From NCBI GenBank assembly GCA_013399875.1, contig VXAZ01002369.1, forward strand, positions 1,075,459 to 1,139,458: a stretch of 64,000 bases of DNA. The letters run 5' to 3'. How positions within the stretch are numbered: position 1 is the first letter of the stretch; each line of letters begins with the position of its first letter. The stretch comes from Gymnorhina tibicen. Its lineage: Eukaryota; Chordata; Aves; Passeriformes; Artamidae. The notes beneath the pieces are model-generated. The model searched no databases. It was not told where the DNA came from and saw only the letters and a program-made list of their open reading frames with translations. Below are positions 1 to 12,516 of the stretch, one piece after another. Both the position numbers and the translations under genes were made by a program.

Positions 1-494
1 TGGGAGAAGCATATATATTCATAATAGCTAGTGGACTTGAATAAGTTCCACGTACTTACTTTGTTTCAGAAGAATACATAAGCTACACCACAATCCAGGA
101 TTTAAGGCTCATCCAAATCACTGTCAGTTTTCATGTGAAGGAAAAAAATAATTCACACTCAGTTAATACATAAAAGTACACACTCCATCCTGGAACACAC
201 TTTTGACAACTGTGTAGTGAATCCTTGATTGAACATACTATTTGGTATGACTCAAAATCTGTTTTTCTTGAGGGCACTTCCATGAATACACTCTCAATTA
301 CATAAATAATGTATCACTAGACATTTGAGAGACTTTCGTTATTCAGAAATAAGTCTTCATCTGTGAATACGCACTTCAAAAAAGTAATCCTTCTCTTTTT
401 TGCCATTTCTCCCCTTTGGAATTACTAGAAGCTTGAGACTCCAGTATTCACAGAAGAGTTACATACTTTCTCCACACTGCAGTTGCATAAAAAA
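1..494. other. No gene seen; AT-rich flank of the purine tract
   Basis: Unique-looking AT-rich DNA with no open frame of note, no repeat end and no convincing splice pair. The minus strand has a fair donor around 57-58 (AAA before GTAAGT), but I found no matching acceptor. Confidence 0.5.
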
Positions 495-589
495 CTGAGG
501 TGAGAAGGAGAGGAAGAGAGAAAGGGAGAGAAAGGGGGAGAAAGGGGGAGAACAGGGGAGAATGGGGGAGAACGGGGGAGAGAGAGAAT

Positions 590-641
<52 letters not shown>

Positions 642-776
642 AAGAGAGAAAGAGAGAGAGAGAGAGAGAAAGAGAGAAAGAGAGAAAGAGAGAAAGAGAG
701 AAAGAGAGAAAGAGAGAAAGAGAGAAAGAAAGAAAGAAAGAAAGAAAGAAAGCAAGAAAGAAAGCGTCCCAAAGCA
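495..776. repeat. Polypurine microsatellite, (GA)n and (GAAA)n
   Basis: About 280 bases are almost pure purine on the + strand. The left part (about 519-590) repeats a G-rich unit close to GGGGGAGAA. The middle is mainly GA dinucleotides broken by GAAA. The right end (about 722-765) is regular GAAA. The apparent 112-131 residue frames across it translate to Arg/Glu/Lys repeats on one strand and Ser/Leu/Phe repeats on the other, and are artefacts. If the left unit is transcribed leftward, the RNA would carry a long CU-rich tract. One undetermined base lies just outside at 794. Confidence 0.95.
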
Positions 777-3772
777 AGGGCCAAGCTGCTGTGNAGAAGA
801 AAACAACCAAAAACAATCAAAATGGGAAGTCATACTCGGGAGAGCTGTGGTCTATCCAATGTAACCTTTGGCCCTAACAGTGCCTACAGTGCCTACAGTA
901 CCTCCAGAAAGAAGGGTATACTATAAGGCACAAGTACAGAACAATTTGCCCATAGTACACTTGAGCTTTTTTTCCATATAACTATGCCTTAAAACACTGC
1001 GGTGGGATATTCACCCTAACTTCTGTTACTGCATCTATTCTAATTAGCCATGTAAATGTCAGTTTTTCTTTTTGAACGCATGCATTTAGACCAACATACC
1101 TAGTTTGCCACAAGTTTCCAAAGTTAATTATGCATTGTATAAAAAACGCCCACCCTGTTTAAATGTTATCTCCATTTACCGCCTTCCAATGTAGTTCTTT
1201 GTTCTTGCTGTAAGTTAAAGTGCATGATTTATTTATACACACACCCCCCCACTGACTGCTCATCCTCTAACTTAACTATGCTGGTTTTACTTCTTTCAGT
1301 AACTTGACACAAGGAATTCCTTCCAATGCCACAAAACACTTCTGCCCATCCTGCAGTCCTTCTCTGTTTTTACTGTGTTTTCTTAAGAGTGGTGCAGAAC
1401 AAAATAAATAATTCCTGTTAAAAAGCAACATGATATAAACAAGCAGTAACTACTAACTAGGAAATACTGACAATGTTTTATAAAGTTTTTTATTAATTTC
1501 ACCTCCTTCTTGGTTTTTTTTTCCAGAGAGACAGACAAAAGCCTAACTTGCCAGCTTTTCAATTGCAGCAAATGTAGTTAATTTAGTATTCAGCAACATG
1601 AAATTAGGTCAAATTATGTATTCAGAAGATTTTACTGGGATTTGTTAGCTGTAAAATTTCATCTGCCACCACAGTGCCTGTTCCCTAAGATTGGCTAGAT
1701 ACTGTTTAGTGTTCCTCAACCTTCCTCCAACTCATTTTCCATCACCCACGAATTATACCATCCCTTTATTCATCTTCTGAATTGCTATACAAAAGTAGCA
1801 TTAGTAGCATTTGCCCTACTACTCATATTCCTACATTTTCCCATTAGCCAGCCTTCTCTGATGTCCAAGTTCCAAGTGTCCACGTGGCTCTGAGCATGGC
1901 ACACACCCTAGAAGACAGTGAACCCTCTGAGTTGCACTGTGCCACAACTCCTGCAGAAGGCACAGTTACAGTATGTCTGTCTCATGCTTCTCCATACCAT
2001 ATTCGCAAATGTTTCTTACAGAAGAGCAGTTTTGGGTAAGAACTTTTTCAAAGTCTAAAGAAAAAAAAATTATACCCTTTAATGTCTTTTAAAAAAATAA
2101 TAGTCTGGGTTAGCTTCAGCTGTACCTGTACGTGCTTCATTAGACCTAGTTGTAGAAACGCTCATAGCAATCTATTATAGTCCATTATGTTATGTACCTT
2201 TCTTTGTCATTCTTCCCAGGAGAATCCTGCTCTGAACTGAGAAAAGGGCCATAGATATCCTGTGATCCAACAAACCCTTTCAATAGGGAGCAACACAACT
2301 AAGGAAAGGAGAGGTTACGCTTCGGTATGAAACATCAAATTCTTACAGTATTTCACTAAGCCTGTCTGGATGCTGCTTCCACCACCAACTGATTTATTTT
2401 CTTTCTTCTCAGTCCTTAGTTGGGCAATCCAAAAGTGGGGCAACAAGATAGCTTGAAATACCACATACAAATGAAGTTCACTCCTTTTCTTAAAAAGCCA
2501 TTTGTCCCAAAAGGCACTCTTCTAACCTCAAAAGCCCGCAAACAGCAATGCTTCTGAGAGCTCACATGCATCCCACACAAACCCATATCCATTTAAATGT
2601 CAGCTCACAAATGCACCTAAGATGCATAAAGAAAGCACTTCCAGGATTTGGTACGCTAAGTTGTAGTCAGCCTACAATCAGATATTGCTCCATTGGGTCA
2701 GACACAATTTTATAGCAGCAAGTGCTACATTTAGACTCCACTCTCACTGCTTTTCTTTGTCTCTTTTTGAGGAGGGAATGTCTTCCATGTTTTCACAAAC
2801 AGTTTGTCCTTCATTATTCTAGCTACTGTGCTTCCATCTAAAATCATCAGAATCAATGATTCAGAAATACTCCTATAGGAATCTTTTCCTTCTAAAAGCA
2901 CAGTATCAGACGTTCATTTCTATTTTACAGCCTTCTGAATCAAGAACAGCTTTAAGCTGTAAGTATAGCTATAAGCCCAGCATCTAAATACATCCAAGGA
3001 GGCAATACAGTTCACCTTTCTAGTACTTATTATCAGCAAAAGCGTTAAAGCATCACAAGTGTAGGTAACAAGCCACAACATTACTAAAACTGGGAAGCAA
3101 AGCCATCCAGTAACTTAAAATGCAGACCATGCAATCATAAAATGCTTAAGAGAAGCAATTCTGAATTGAATATTTTAGAAAAAGAATGGTACATTATTTC
3201 ATTTCTAGAGTGGATCAATATAGTAAAAACTGGATGTAAAAGTCAGACTGGCTGCAAATATGTGGCTTCCTTTCTTCCTTGAACTGTCACTTTGCAACCA
3301 CAGATGCAGTGAAATGCCAACTCTCTGCCAATCTCAGTCTACAGTTTTTATGGTACTGCTACAACTTAACACTCACATCCTTAAATACTAAGTTTCTCAG
3401 CCCTCTGACTGCAAAGTAAAAATCTTAAAATGCATGACCCTTATGAACTAGTAAAAACCAGAAAACAAAACAGAACAAATACACACTTTTAATTTAATCT
3501 CAACTTAAAAGTATTTGGAGACCAAAAGAACTGTATTTTTAATTCTCTGGAGAGAATAAGGAAGTCTTTGTGCATTTGATTCTTGAACATGGTTGTTAGA
3601 ATTTCTGCAGAAAAATAATGGTTCCTTTTTCCTGCTATCTGCTAAATACAAAATGCGAATTATCTAAGCACACATGAATCTTCTGGAAGATGGACCTTAA
3701 CCAAAAGTCTACCAAAGTCTTCTTAATAACACTAAATAACAAATTGCTCACACAGATGTGGATCAGGCTTAC
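777..3772. other. No gene seen; intron-like
   Basis: AT-rich, CpG-poor unique sequence. Short A-tracts occur (for example around 2060-2098), along with a CA and C-run near 1237-1250. I found no recognisable repeat end, RNA gene or convincing exon. Confidence 0.5.
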
Positions 3773-3953
3773 CAGCTGCCCTCCCAGGACGCTGTTGTAT
3801 CACGGGTTTGAAATTTTTCAGGACAGAGATACTGATTCTTTACAGTCTATTTTCTGAGGACCTACTGTAATATGGTTCTGATCAGATGGAGACAAGCAAA
3901 CAGTTCCCTTTCCTTCAGCAGTAACAGAGGTTAAAAACTCATCCCCAAGTTCT
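3773..3953 (-). other. Candidate exon, minus strand, weak
   Basis: On the minus strand a CAG acceptor (complement of 3954-3956) precedes a 181-base segment that ends at a good GTAAGC donor (complement of 3767-3772). One frame is open for about 45 codons and includes ELGDEFLTSV, then stops before the donor. A second frame is open over the last 20 or so codons. The in-frame stop before the donor argues against an ordinary internal coding exon, so this is chance, a non-coding or poison exon, or a remnant. I recognise no protein family. Confidence 0.15.
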
Positions 3954-4250
3954 CTGAAGAGTGTACAATATGATACTGAACAGATAATTTCATTCTTCAT
4001 CACTCAAAGGCATTTCAGCATGAACCCATTCCTACTCATGGAAAGCCTCAACTAAATACACATTCAGTCCCACTGACACGAGCTGAGGCTTGGATCTCAT
4101 CAGCAACCACACACTTTAAGTTCCCCCACTGAACATATGCTTTCTGAATGGGGCTTCAGTCAATTCATACATCAAGATTCAGGAAACAGAAGGGCACGCT
4201 TGCTACATGAATGATGAGATAATGAAGATGCTGAAACATTACAAAAATAC

Positions 4251-4347
4251 CATAAGCAGAGTTTATGTCCTGAAGCAGGCGACGGTCAATGTCCCAGCAC
4301 AGGTTGTGCTGCACACTTCTTGAGAGTCCTCCAGGTAAAAACACGTT
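4251..4347 (-). other. Candidate coding exon, minus strand
   Basis: A 97-base segment on the minus strand follows a reasonable acceptor (TTGGTCTTACAG) and reads NVFLPGGLSRSVQHNLCW followed by DIDRRLLQDINSAYG without a stop. It is richer in CpG and GC than its surroundings. The weak point is the donor (ATG before GTATTT). The frame also stays open on both sides, from 4425 down to a stop at 4165. It lies on the strand predicted to be transcribed. I recognise no family. It could be an exon, a decayed retrocopy, or chance. Confidence 0.27.
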
Positions 4348-4525
4348 CTGTAAGACCAAGCGCTTGGCTTGCCAGAGTCTCACTCCTGTGCAAGCAATAC
4401 CAACTACAGAATAAAGAACTGGCAATAAATTGGATTAATTATATTGATCAAATTTTTAACCATCCAGACCACAATTTCCCAGAAAACAAAAATGGTAACT
4501 TGTTAGCCTAAGTTTTCTTCCTTAC

Positions 4526-4565
4526 CCTTATGAAACAAAACACTCCCACCACCTCCAATTTTCAG
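4526..4565 (-). other. Candidate 40-base exon, minus strand, weak
   Basis: A minus-strand segment reads LKIGGGGSVLFHK in its only open frame and ends at a strong donor (AAGG before GTAAGG). The acceptor (GGGCTTTAG) has a poor pyrimidine tract. Joining it directly to the candidate at 4251-4347 gives a stop, so the two are unlikely to be consecutive exons of one reading frame. Confidence 0.15.
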
Positions 4566-7500
4566 CTAAAGCCCAATATTACAGATGAACTTCCTATCAC
4601 AATGAAACATCCTGACACCTAACTGCAGGCTCCTTTAATGAAACAAACAACAACAAAAGGCTATAGTGTTCCAAGTTTTCCAATTAAAAAAGGAAAAAGC
4701 TGATTTCACCTGCAGGGAGTCAGCTACACTAATTCAAAGTACTTAAAAACTAACTAGGTCCATAGTCCTATATATCAGGTTTAAGGAAAAGAGACAAGTG
4801 AAAAAGCAACCACTGAAGTGTTTGCAAAAAAATTTGGCTCATACTGCTCAGAACATCAGTTTCACCATGAGCGGAAGATGATTTGAAAAGGAGAGTTTTT
4901 GTTACTTTGGAAGGAAAAAACACTTTTGCATATGTAATACACAAACTTTTAATAGGCCTAGTATGATCCAAAACTTAACGGTTTCCTCTGTCTTATGTTT
5001 TATAAAATTAAGGTTAGTTTTACTTATTTCTTGTCTCTGGTCCAGAGCAACAGTTCACAACCAGAACAGGTCTGTTGGTCAAGGCAATTTTCACACCTTA
5101 GGATAATGACTTGGGTCTAATCAAAAGGAAATGGTACTTTCTGACATGATGAATTATCTTTTTTGACATAACAGACAGGACTGTTGCTTCTCTCTGAGCT
5201 CAATCTTTATTTCATCGCCACTTTTATCAGATCAGTGCTGGTGGCAATACATCAAATGCTTAGAATTTCAATGAAATTGTCATTACAAAGGCTTTCAGGG
5301 GTCTTCAAATTTTCTCTGGTCACAGAGGGAGACTGCAGTATGCAGGAGTCTGTCTTACATCCCCTGCTCTCCTGATTTCCCAGTGGTGATCACAGCAGGC
5401 TCTATACTTGCCATCTCATCCTGGGTACTACCCAGGGTATTTGGCATTTGTGAGTGTGACCCAGTGGGTCGCTTCGTATTTTGCAGCAACTTGGAAACAT
5501 CGACAGCCAGTTAGCAAACTATGAGTTGATAATAAAACTATACATGCACACATATATGCTACAACCATCTCTAAAGTGTTTCCATGTTAGTCGTGGTTAT
5601 ATACAATACTTTATTAGTTATAGAAACAATCTATGTTTATACTGTATAAAGTACATCCAAAAATACATGGAAAGACACACAAACAAAATATATAATTAAT
5701 GGTATCTTTTTCTACATGTAATCACATTGATAGTCAAAAGAAGCCACCAAATAGAAAAGTCACATACTAGGTGTTTGATGCTTTCAAAGTTACATCTTGA
5801 TGGTGCCTCCAGTAATTCTCTACATAACTTGACCCATTTTTCTTCTTCTCAAAAAGCCCTTCCTCTCTTCCTTTAACAATATTATAGTTTATCCAATTTC
5901 AGTACCTGGTACCAGCGAGGTGACTTTTCAGGAGTACTTTACTGATAGCTCATCTCCTACATATATGTACCATTCTGCAAAGAAACAGAGCCAGATGATG
6001 CTGAACCAGTTTTCTGAAGCTACCATTTTAGAAACACTACGAACAACTAAGAAAAATATGGCTGCATAATTTTTAACAAAACAATAAGGAACCTGATCCG
6101 ATGCATTAACGGTCCGTAATGTTATTGAACAAGACTACAAGAGAGACACTTTACTTGCAGTTGCTTGTCAGACAATTACTCTCTGCTACCGTAATACTTC
6201 ATGTGCATACTTCCAAGGAAGACTCATGAACGCACAGGTTCATTAAGGGAATGAGAGAATCGATTGTAAAATGGAAAAGGCCGAGTGAGGTCATATTTCA
6301 AAGAGATGAATATGGTACACTCCATTATGTTGTAATCAGCCTCTCTCTTTCATCCTACGAACTGTAATAGTCTATCCTAATTTTCAAGGAAAAAAAAATT
6401 CTCACTGCCTGCATCGTACCTTCATCCCAAATACAGTGAGGAATTCAAATGTGCTGCAGGCAGTTTCCATTTACCATGGTCTTTGGAGCAGACGGTATTG
6501 ATGTTGCTGACCATTTTTCTCCTTAATAAGAAAAACATTCAAATGCTACTAATATTGCTGCCTTGGCAAACCACATTTTATAGATGGGACTTGCCCTGTA
6601 CATGACACATAGAACATCAATCAAGGCTGAATTTTATTTCAATTTATTATGGTTGCTGTCTAAATGAAAAAATGCTTATATCGTTAAAACGTCTTACAAT
6701 ATAAATGTGCAAATGATGTAATCACCCATTTTGTGAGAAAATTGTGATTTTGATTAAAAATATCTACAGTCGGACTTCTAAATATTTAGTAAATGTGAAA
6801 CAAAAAAAAAACACAAGCACATTAAGAAACCACAGTAATTGGTATCTGGTGTAACATCATGGTTTTATGCTTGATAGCTTTTATCTTTAGAAGATGAGTT
6901 TATAAGGTATTCTTTTAAAATGGTAAGAGCAGCCTTTTTGTTCAAATCATCAAGAATAAATTACTTCAATCTTGACTTCATTCAAGACCTCACATGTGTG
7001 GTTTTTTCAAGTTATCATTCATCATAGTTCTTTGCTTGCTATAGCCAGCTGTCTCCATACTGAACCTGGCGGCCTGCAAAAGCCCTGCAAGCTTTCCCAG
7101 ATACTCTGGACACCACATGATTACCAAGGGGCAGAAAGCAGCACCTTATAAGAAGAGAGATGGTACTCAATTTTGTCATTGATTGGAATTCACGAACCTG
7201 TCACAGCTATTGAGACAGAATTTAACACTTGGCAGAGTCCCACCGGCACACTCCATATCCGACATCCCCAGGAGCTGGCTGGGATGCTGGCTCTCCCAGT
7301 TGCTGCCTCTAGCATGGCATAAAGCAACACACTCAGCATCATGTCTCTGCTGCAGAGAGCACTGCATATCATCAGGTCAATCCAATGGCATTGAAAACTC
7401 ATTAAACTGTCATTTTCTCTCTGTATTATTAGCGTACGGTTATTATATAAATACAGTACTTCCCCACTTATGAACAGCCAGCCTTTCTGCTGTGTTTATT

Positions 7501-7654
7501 TGACAATACTCGAAAGTCCAGAGCCTAAATGTACTGCAATACATCAAAAAATGGTAAATGGCTAGAGAAGTTCACAAGCACATAGCAGACCAGAAACAAA
7601 ATCCAAACAGTTTCTACTGGAAAATGAGAGTTAGCACAGATTGGCAGGCAATTG
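4566..7654. other. No gene seen apart from one candidate exon
   Basis: AT-rich intron-like DNA. A 34-base minus-strand segment at 6420-6453 has a good acceptor (ACTGCCTGCAG) and donor (AAG before GTACGA) and reads TFEFLTVFGMK in one frame. This may be chance. Nothing else stands out except A-tracts near 6391 and 6790. Confidence 0.4.
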
Positions 7655-8133
7655 ATTCTCCCCTTCTACTCTGACCCCACCTGGAGTACTGTGGGCAGCT
7701 CCAGGGCCCCCAACAGAAGGAGGAGAATAAGAGGCCTGGAGCACCTCTTCTGTAATGACAGCCTGAGACAGTTGAGGTTGTTCAGCCGGAGAAGACAAGG
7801 ATCCATAGAGACCTTAGAGCACCTTCCAGTACATAAAGGTGGCCTACAAGAGAGATGGAGAGGGACTTTTTACAGGGACATGTGGTGACAGGACAAAGGG
7901 TGATGACATCAAACTGCAAGAAGGCAGATTCTTTACTGTGAGGGGTGGTGAGGCACCGAAACAGGTTGCCCAGAGATGCTGTGGATGCCCCATCCCTGGC
8001 AGTGTTCAAGACCAGATTGGAGGGGGCTTTGAGCAGTGTGATCTAGCAGAAGGCATCCCTGCCCATGGCAGGAGAGTTGGGACCAAATGATCTTTCAGGT
8101 CCCTTCTAATCCAAACCATTCTATGATTCCATG
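7655..8133 (+). mobile_element. CR1 LINE 3' fragment, 5'-truncated
   Basis: The sequence matches the familiar CR1 3' region in sense orientation: the CACCTGGAGTACTGTG segment, then GTTCAGCCGGAGAAG, then ACAGGTTGCCCAGAGA, then ACCATTCTATGATTCCATG at the 3' terminus. The copy is 5'-truncated, as most CR1 insertions are. Its two overlapping open frames of 78-83 codons are remnants of the reverse-transcriptase ORF end and are broken. It lies antisense to the inferred leftward transcript. Confidence 0.93.
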
Positions 8134-8852
8134 TTTTCCTTACTTGGACAAAAAGTATCTAAACCAGAGTTTGGATCCAATGAGCAAAAGACTGAACTGC
8201 AAAAGCGGTGGTTTAGCATGTATTAGAAACAATGACAAGATGTGACAAACAAATGGGTAGTACAGCTACACACTGCTCGTGCACAAGTCCCAGCGTCTTT
8301 CATGAGAGGGAAACTTCTTGAAGGCTTTTGCCTTGTGCAGAATTTTATCATAGCCAAGATCTGAGGAGCAATTTCAACTTGGCCTTTAAAGGGGGAAAAA
8401 AAAAGGATAAATAACTGTAAATGAAGGAAGTGTATGAAAGCTACATGACAGATAAGTGGACTTTTATAACATTGCATATTGTAAAGCTTGCCAGAATGTA
8501 TTGAAAGAAGAGTCAGTGTCCCGGTTAAATCACATCCTGCTGCAGCTGTCCAACTTTATAGCTAAAATATTCATATTAGTTCCATTAAACAATTACAGAA
8601 GGAAATCCAAAATATTATTAAAAGTATGTTGGCTTTGTACTATGTTTCTTTCAGATTTAATAATAGATAAAATACTCTTAACTTCAAAGAGTGATTTTTT
8701 TTGGTGGATATTCACACCCTGGAGGCCACAAAGCAGTCATCCTATGGAAATCCTACAAAACCTAAACTTTACTGTACATTTCTGACAGACATTTTAGACA
8801 AGAAAGGAAGGATATTTTAGCATTTATGGAGCTGGCCTGACATTTAGGGGAT

Positions 8853-8950
8853 CTCAATTTAATTTCCTTGTCTGCCAGACTTCCTTCATAATCCCAGACA
8901 AAGTAAATCATTTTCCTTTCCCTAGTTTCTCATCTTCAAAATGGAGAAGA
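8853..8950 (+). repeat. Possible old MIR-like SINE core
   Basis: The segment ends in AGTTTCTCATCTTCAAAATGG, very like the MIR stretch CAGTTTCCTCATCTGTAAAATGG. It is preceded by a degraded match to the 'not-yet-balanced ion, leave to settle' type MIR middle (CAGACAAAGTAAATCATTTTCC). Only about 90 bases can be followed. MIR-type elements are known in birds at low density. A profile search would settle it. Confidence 0.3.
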
Positions 8951-9034
8951 CCATGAATCATGCAAGTCTTAAAAGACAAAAAAAAAATACCTTTTTCTTC
9001 TCCATTTTTATTTTTTCCATGGTTAGAAATTTAC

Positions 9035-9070
9035 CTGAAAGCTCAGTCTTCCAAAGGCTTCAACTGTATG
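9035..9070 (-). other. Candidate 36-base exon, minus strand, weak
   Basis: A minus-strand segment ends in a strong donor (CAG before GTAAAT) and reads HTVEAFGRLSFQ, 12 codons in phase. The acceptor is poor (ACAAAACAG, purine-rich). Probably chance. Confidence 0.12.
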
Positions 9071-9711
9071 CTGTTTTGTTCTTGAAATCAACAAAACACA
9101 CTATTTATAAGTAACACACTTTGTGTGTTGCAGATCTTTGTCATTGGAGAGCCTTCCTTTTTAAAATGCCTGCTCTGTGATAAGAAAAGATATTGAAGAA
9201 TGAGCACTGGGAAAGTTAATAAACAAAATGCATTCACGGCCCATTACTTCAAATAACTTTACTATATAAATAGTCCACTCATCAAATAATGGCCTCAATT
9301 AACATTTAATTCTCAGACAATGCATTTGTAATGTACTGCAGGGATTAAAAGTTCTGCGTGAATATCACTATTCTAGAAGTGCCACTACTTACAAGAGAAG
9401 TACTGACATATTTTCCACTTGATTAAAAACAGTTTCTAGTCTTTCCTCATCCTGCTTCTCTACTAGGCCTCCTCGTCCTAGAAGGATCTAAAGAAAAGAT
9501 ACTCTACTATATGTAGGAGCTCCCAATCTGCTGGCTGATGATGACCAGCAGCCTTGTTTTTAAAATCTATAAGCACACTAGTGCAGCATTACTACAGAGG
9601 AGAAAACTAAGTGGTCCCTGTGATTTTGTTAAGAAAGCAAGTGATGAGAATTCCCTCATGTAAGTGCATGCTTCAATCCTTTTTACAACAAGGTAGAACA
9701 AAGCAAGTTTC

Positions 9712-10015
9712 TCACAGCATCACAGCATATTTTAAGTTGGAAAGGACCCTCAAGGATCATCGAGTCCAACTCCTGGCCCAGGACAGGACACCCCAAGAAT
9801 CACACCGTGTGCCCGAGAGCATTGTCCAAACCCTTCTCGAACTCTGTCAGGCTGGTGCTGTGACCTGGGGAGCCTGTTCCAGCACTCAACCACCCTCTGG
9901 GTGAAAATCCTTTTTCTAATATCTAACCTAAACCTCCCCTGATGCAACTTCAGGACATTCCCACAGGTCTGGTCACTGATCTCTTCTCTGTGGTGACCAG
10001 TGTCAAAACAACCTG
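9712..10015 (-). mobile_element. CR1 LINE 3' fragment, minus orientation
   Basis: Reading the minus strand gives a CR1 3' end. On the + strand it shows, in order, a doubled TCACAGCA terminal unit (9712-9727), TTGGAAAGGACCCTCAAGG, ATCGAGTCCAACTCCTG, the CACCCTCTGGGTGAAAA segment and CTCCCCTGATGCAACTTC. The minus-strand frame of 173 codons over it is the CR1 frame run on into flanking sequence. It is sense-oriented relative to the inferred leftward transcript. Confidence 0.92.
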
Positions 10016-10028
10016 GCCACATCAGAAG

Positions 10029-10044
10029 AAAAAAAAAAAAAAAA
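10029..10044 (+). repeat. A16 homopolymer next to the CR1 copy
   Basis: Sixteen consecutive A residues lie about 15 bases beyond the recognisable 5' limit of the minus-strand CR1 fragment. CR1 elements end in short tandem repeats rather than poly(A), so this tract is probably independent of the insertion. Confidence 0.85.
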
Positions 10045-12467
10045 CCCACCACCAGAAAAACATTAGCACCGCCACTGCCAGGAACAAACACGGAAGAGCC
10101 TAACAGTACGTGGCCATTCTGACAGTGACAAGCACTACAAGAACTGCTGCAATGCTTGCTACTTGGTATATCTAAACGTCGTGTGAAAGACCTCCCCTCA
10201 CTCAGCCATCTTGCTGTTAACGGTGAAAGAGAGTATCTTTGTAATATGTGGTTGCTTTTATCCTGCAACACAATGACTGAGCATTGATGAGATGATAACT
10301 AAGTCAATTACTCAAACACCAACAAAACACATTCTAACAATGACTGCCACATTCATGGTGTCATTTTAGAAACTGACTCCAGTACATTCAGATTTTTTTG
10401 TGTGTCCTGTGGGTTTGACCTGAATCCTAATGAAATTAACTGCTAGAAGAAACCAAGCCAGTACAAACCAGCTTTCAAGGCATGATGCAAAATCTGCTGA
10501 AAAAAAAACCAGACGCTTCTCCTAGAAGCCAGAAAGGAGGAAGGCCAGAAAGCTCCTGGAAATCTAAAATGGACCTCACTGTGCTTTGATGGTGACATGA
10601 TGGAATAAATAAAAAAAAATATTAAGAGTTAACCGAAGACAGAGATCTAAATATAAAATCCTGCCAAGACCCATTATTCTCGAAACGTGTTTTAGGTCAT
10701 GTTAGGACTTCTGTCTGTGGCTTCATCTAAAGCATGAAAAAAATATAATTCAATGAAAATGAAATATCCAAAAAAATAAAAGTGCTTCTCAGCTATTATT
10801 TTCCTCACAAGTATTGTCTTATTTTAAATTTACTGCTAATACAGTATGTTAGCAGTTGTCCTTAATAAGCTCTGCATACTTCCAAGAAAACTGCATACAC
10901 TGACAAAGATGCTTCTAGTTTTGCACAACACATGGCTTTTTTTATACGGTATGTTCTCTCTTGAAAACTACTCCCTCACAAAATGAAAATTCAGCAGAAA
11001 CTCTAATAGCTTTCATATTTCAGTCTAATAGGTAGCATGGCATTGCACTGCCACCCACCTTTGCTACAATATTGCACAGCACATTTAACAGACATTTGCT
11101 TCCTTCACTCAGTCCTTATGTGCAGCTTCTGCAGGACCTTAGCATTAACATTTAACAGAGTCTATGAGCATAAAGCACATTTATGAACACCTGCTAGAAC
11201 ATTTTATTTGCCTTAAGAGCTTTATTATAACTGTTAAATTTTCTTGCCATGCTTTATGGGCCAAATCCTGGTCCAGTTTTAGCCTCAACTCCCACTGACT
11301 TCAACAGCAAGCAGGTTTGATTGTACGTGGGTTTCCATACCAATTCAATACAGCTTTGAAGAAGACGGGATCGCTGGTAAGCACAACACTGGATAGAAAA
11401 AGCCAGCACTTAGCAGCTCTAAATATCCACTGAACCCAGCCTTCAAATGCAATTAAAACTAATAAACAAACCCCAAACTCACAAGTCTGTAACCTCCACA
11501 TTGCATTACAAAACCCGACTGACTCTGAGACTAAAAGTACAAGGTATGCAGGTATCCCATCCACAAATGGCTTGGTGGGACGTACTACCACCAATTGCCC
11601 CCTCTCAGATCACTCACCCGTGCTCCTGTCACCAAAATTTGGTTCTCTGTATTAAAGCCATCAAAGGCCAGAATCCGTCCACATCAGCGTTGGTCTCCTC
11701 CTCTGACACATCCAGACAGTCACAGGCCTCTTCAACAACACATGATAGGCTGGAACAAACCATGCAGAACCAGAAGCTGTAGCTGATGAACAATAGTCCA
11801 AGGAAGATGTTGCAGAGGAAACCATGCCAGGAGTCTGACTGTTCTGAAGATGTTGTCTACAACCGTTCTTCTTTGACAAGAGTTTTAGCACCTTACTGGA
11901 GATGATCCTAACACCTCTGTGAGGCTGAACGTGACTATATAGAAGCAACACAGCTCCTCATAGCTTAGAGAGAGAGAATAACAGAGGACTCCAGGAAGTC
12001 TACACGGAACTCCTCTAAGAAAATTTAAAATCATTTGAAATACGTAAGAGTTTGCTTTGACCATCTCTATTAAAAGACCAAAAATAGTAAGACAGACAGC
12101 TAGCAAAGAACAGGCAATATGGCAATGCCACATCTGTTTCACAATAGCTTGACAGTAAATGCTTGATTCAAAGCATACTGTTAAGCCCCCCAAAATTCAA
12201 GCAATTATAAAAATGAAATTATAGACACAATGATGAATGACGACAAATGAAATGTTAACAGATCTAGCACCATACAAAAAAAATATTGATTTTCTCTGAT
12301 TACTACTTAGGTGATCAGAGTGTATGAGGTCCTAGTTGCCTGCTTGCTCTAGATTTTATTAATGCTCCAATATCAGACACCCAATTTGGAAATCAATGCT
12401 TACTTCATCATTTTTCTCTGAAGGATCCTATTATTCACAATTGATTTAACAGAAATGAAAGGCTTAC
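10045..12467. other. No gene seen; intron-like
   Basis: AT-rich with + strand C over G. The stretch around 11260-11330 (CCAAATCCTGGTCCAG, then ACTCCCACTGACTTCAACAG) recalls motifs of old amniote interspersed repeats but is too degraded to name. Open frames of 60-111 codons at 11301-11951 overlap on both strands and lack splice or start support. Confidence 0.45.
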
Positions 12468-12516
12468 CATTAACAAGACCCAGCTGCTGACACTTCTTAG
12501 ATGAATTATTGAACTT
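12468..12516 (-). other. Candidate 49-base coding exon, minus strand
   Basis: On the minus strand a good acceptor (AATTCACTTTTAG) is followed by 49 bases reading KFNNSSKKCQQLGLVN plus one base, then a strong donor (ATG before GTAAGC). A second frame is also open. Both splice sites face the strand predicted to be transcribed. No family is recognised, and chance cannot be excluded. Confidence 0.27.

Noticed and set aside
425..926. Overlapping frames of 112-131 codons on both strands
   Set aside because: They are translations of the GA/GAAA microsatellite: Arg-Glu repeats one way, Ser-Leu repeats the other.
9750..10271. 173-codon minus-strand frame
   Set aside because: Most of it is the CR1 reverse-transcriptase tail running into flanking sequence.
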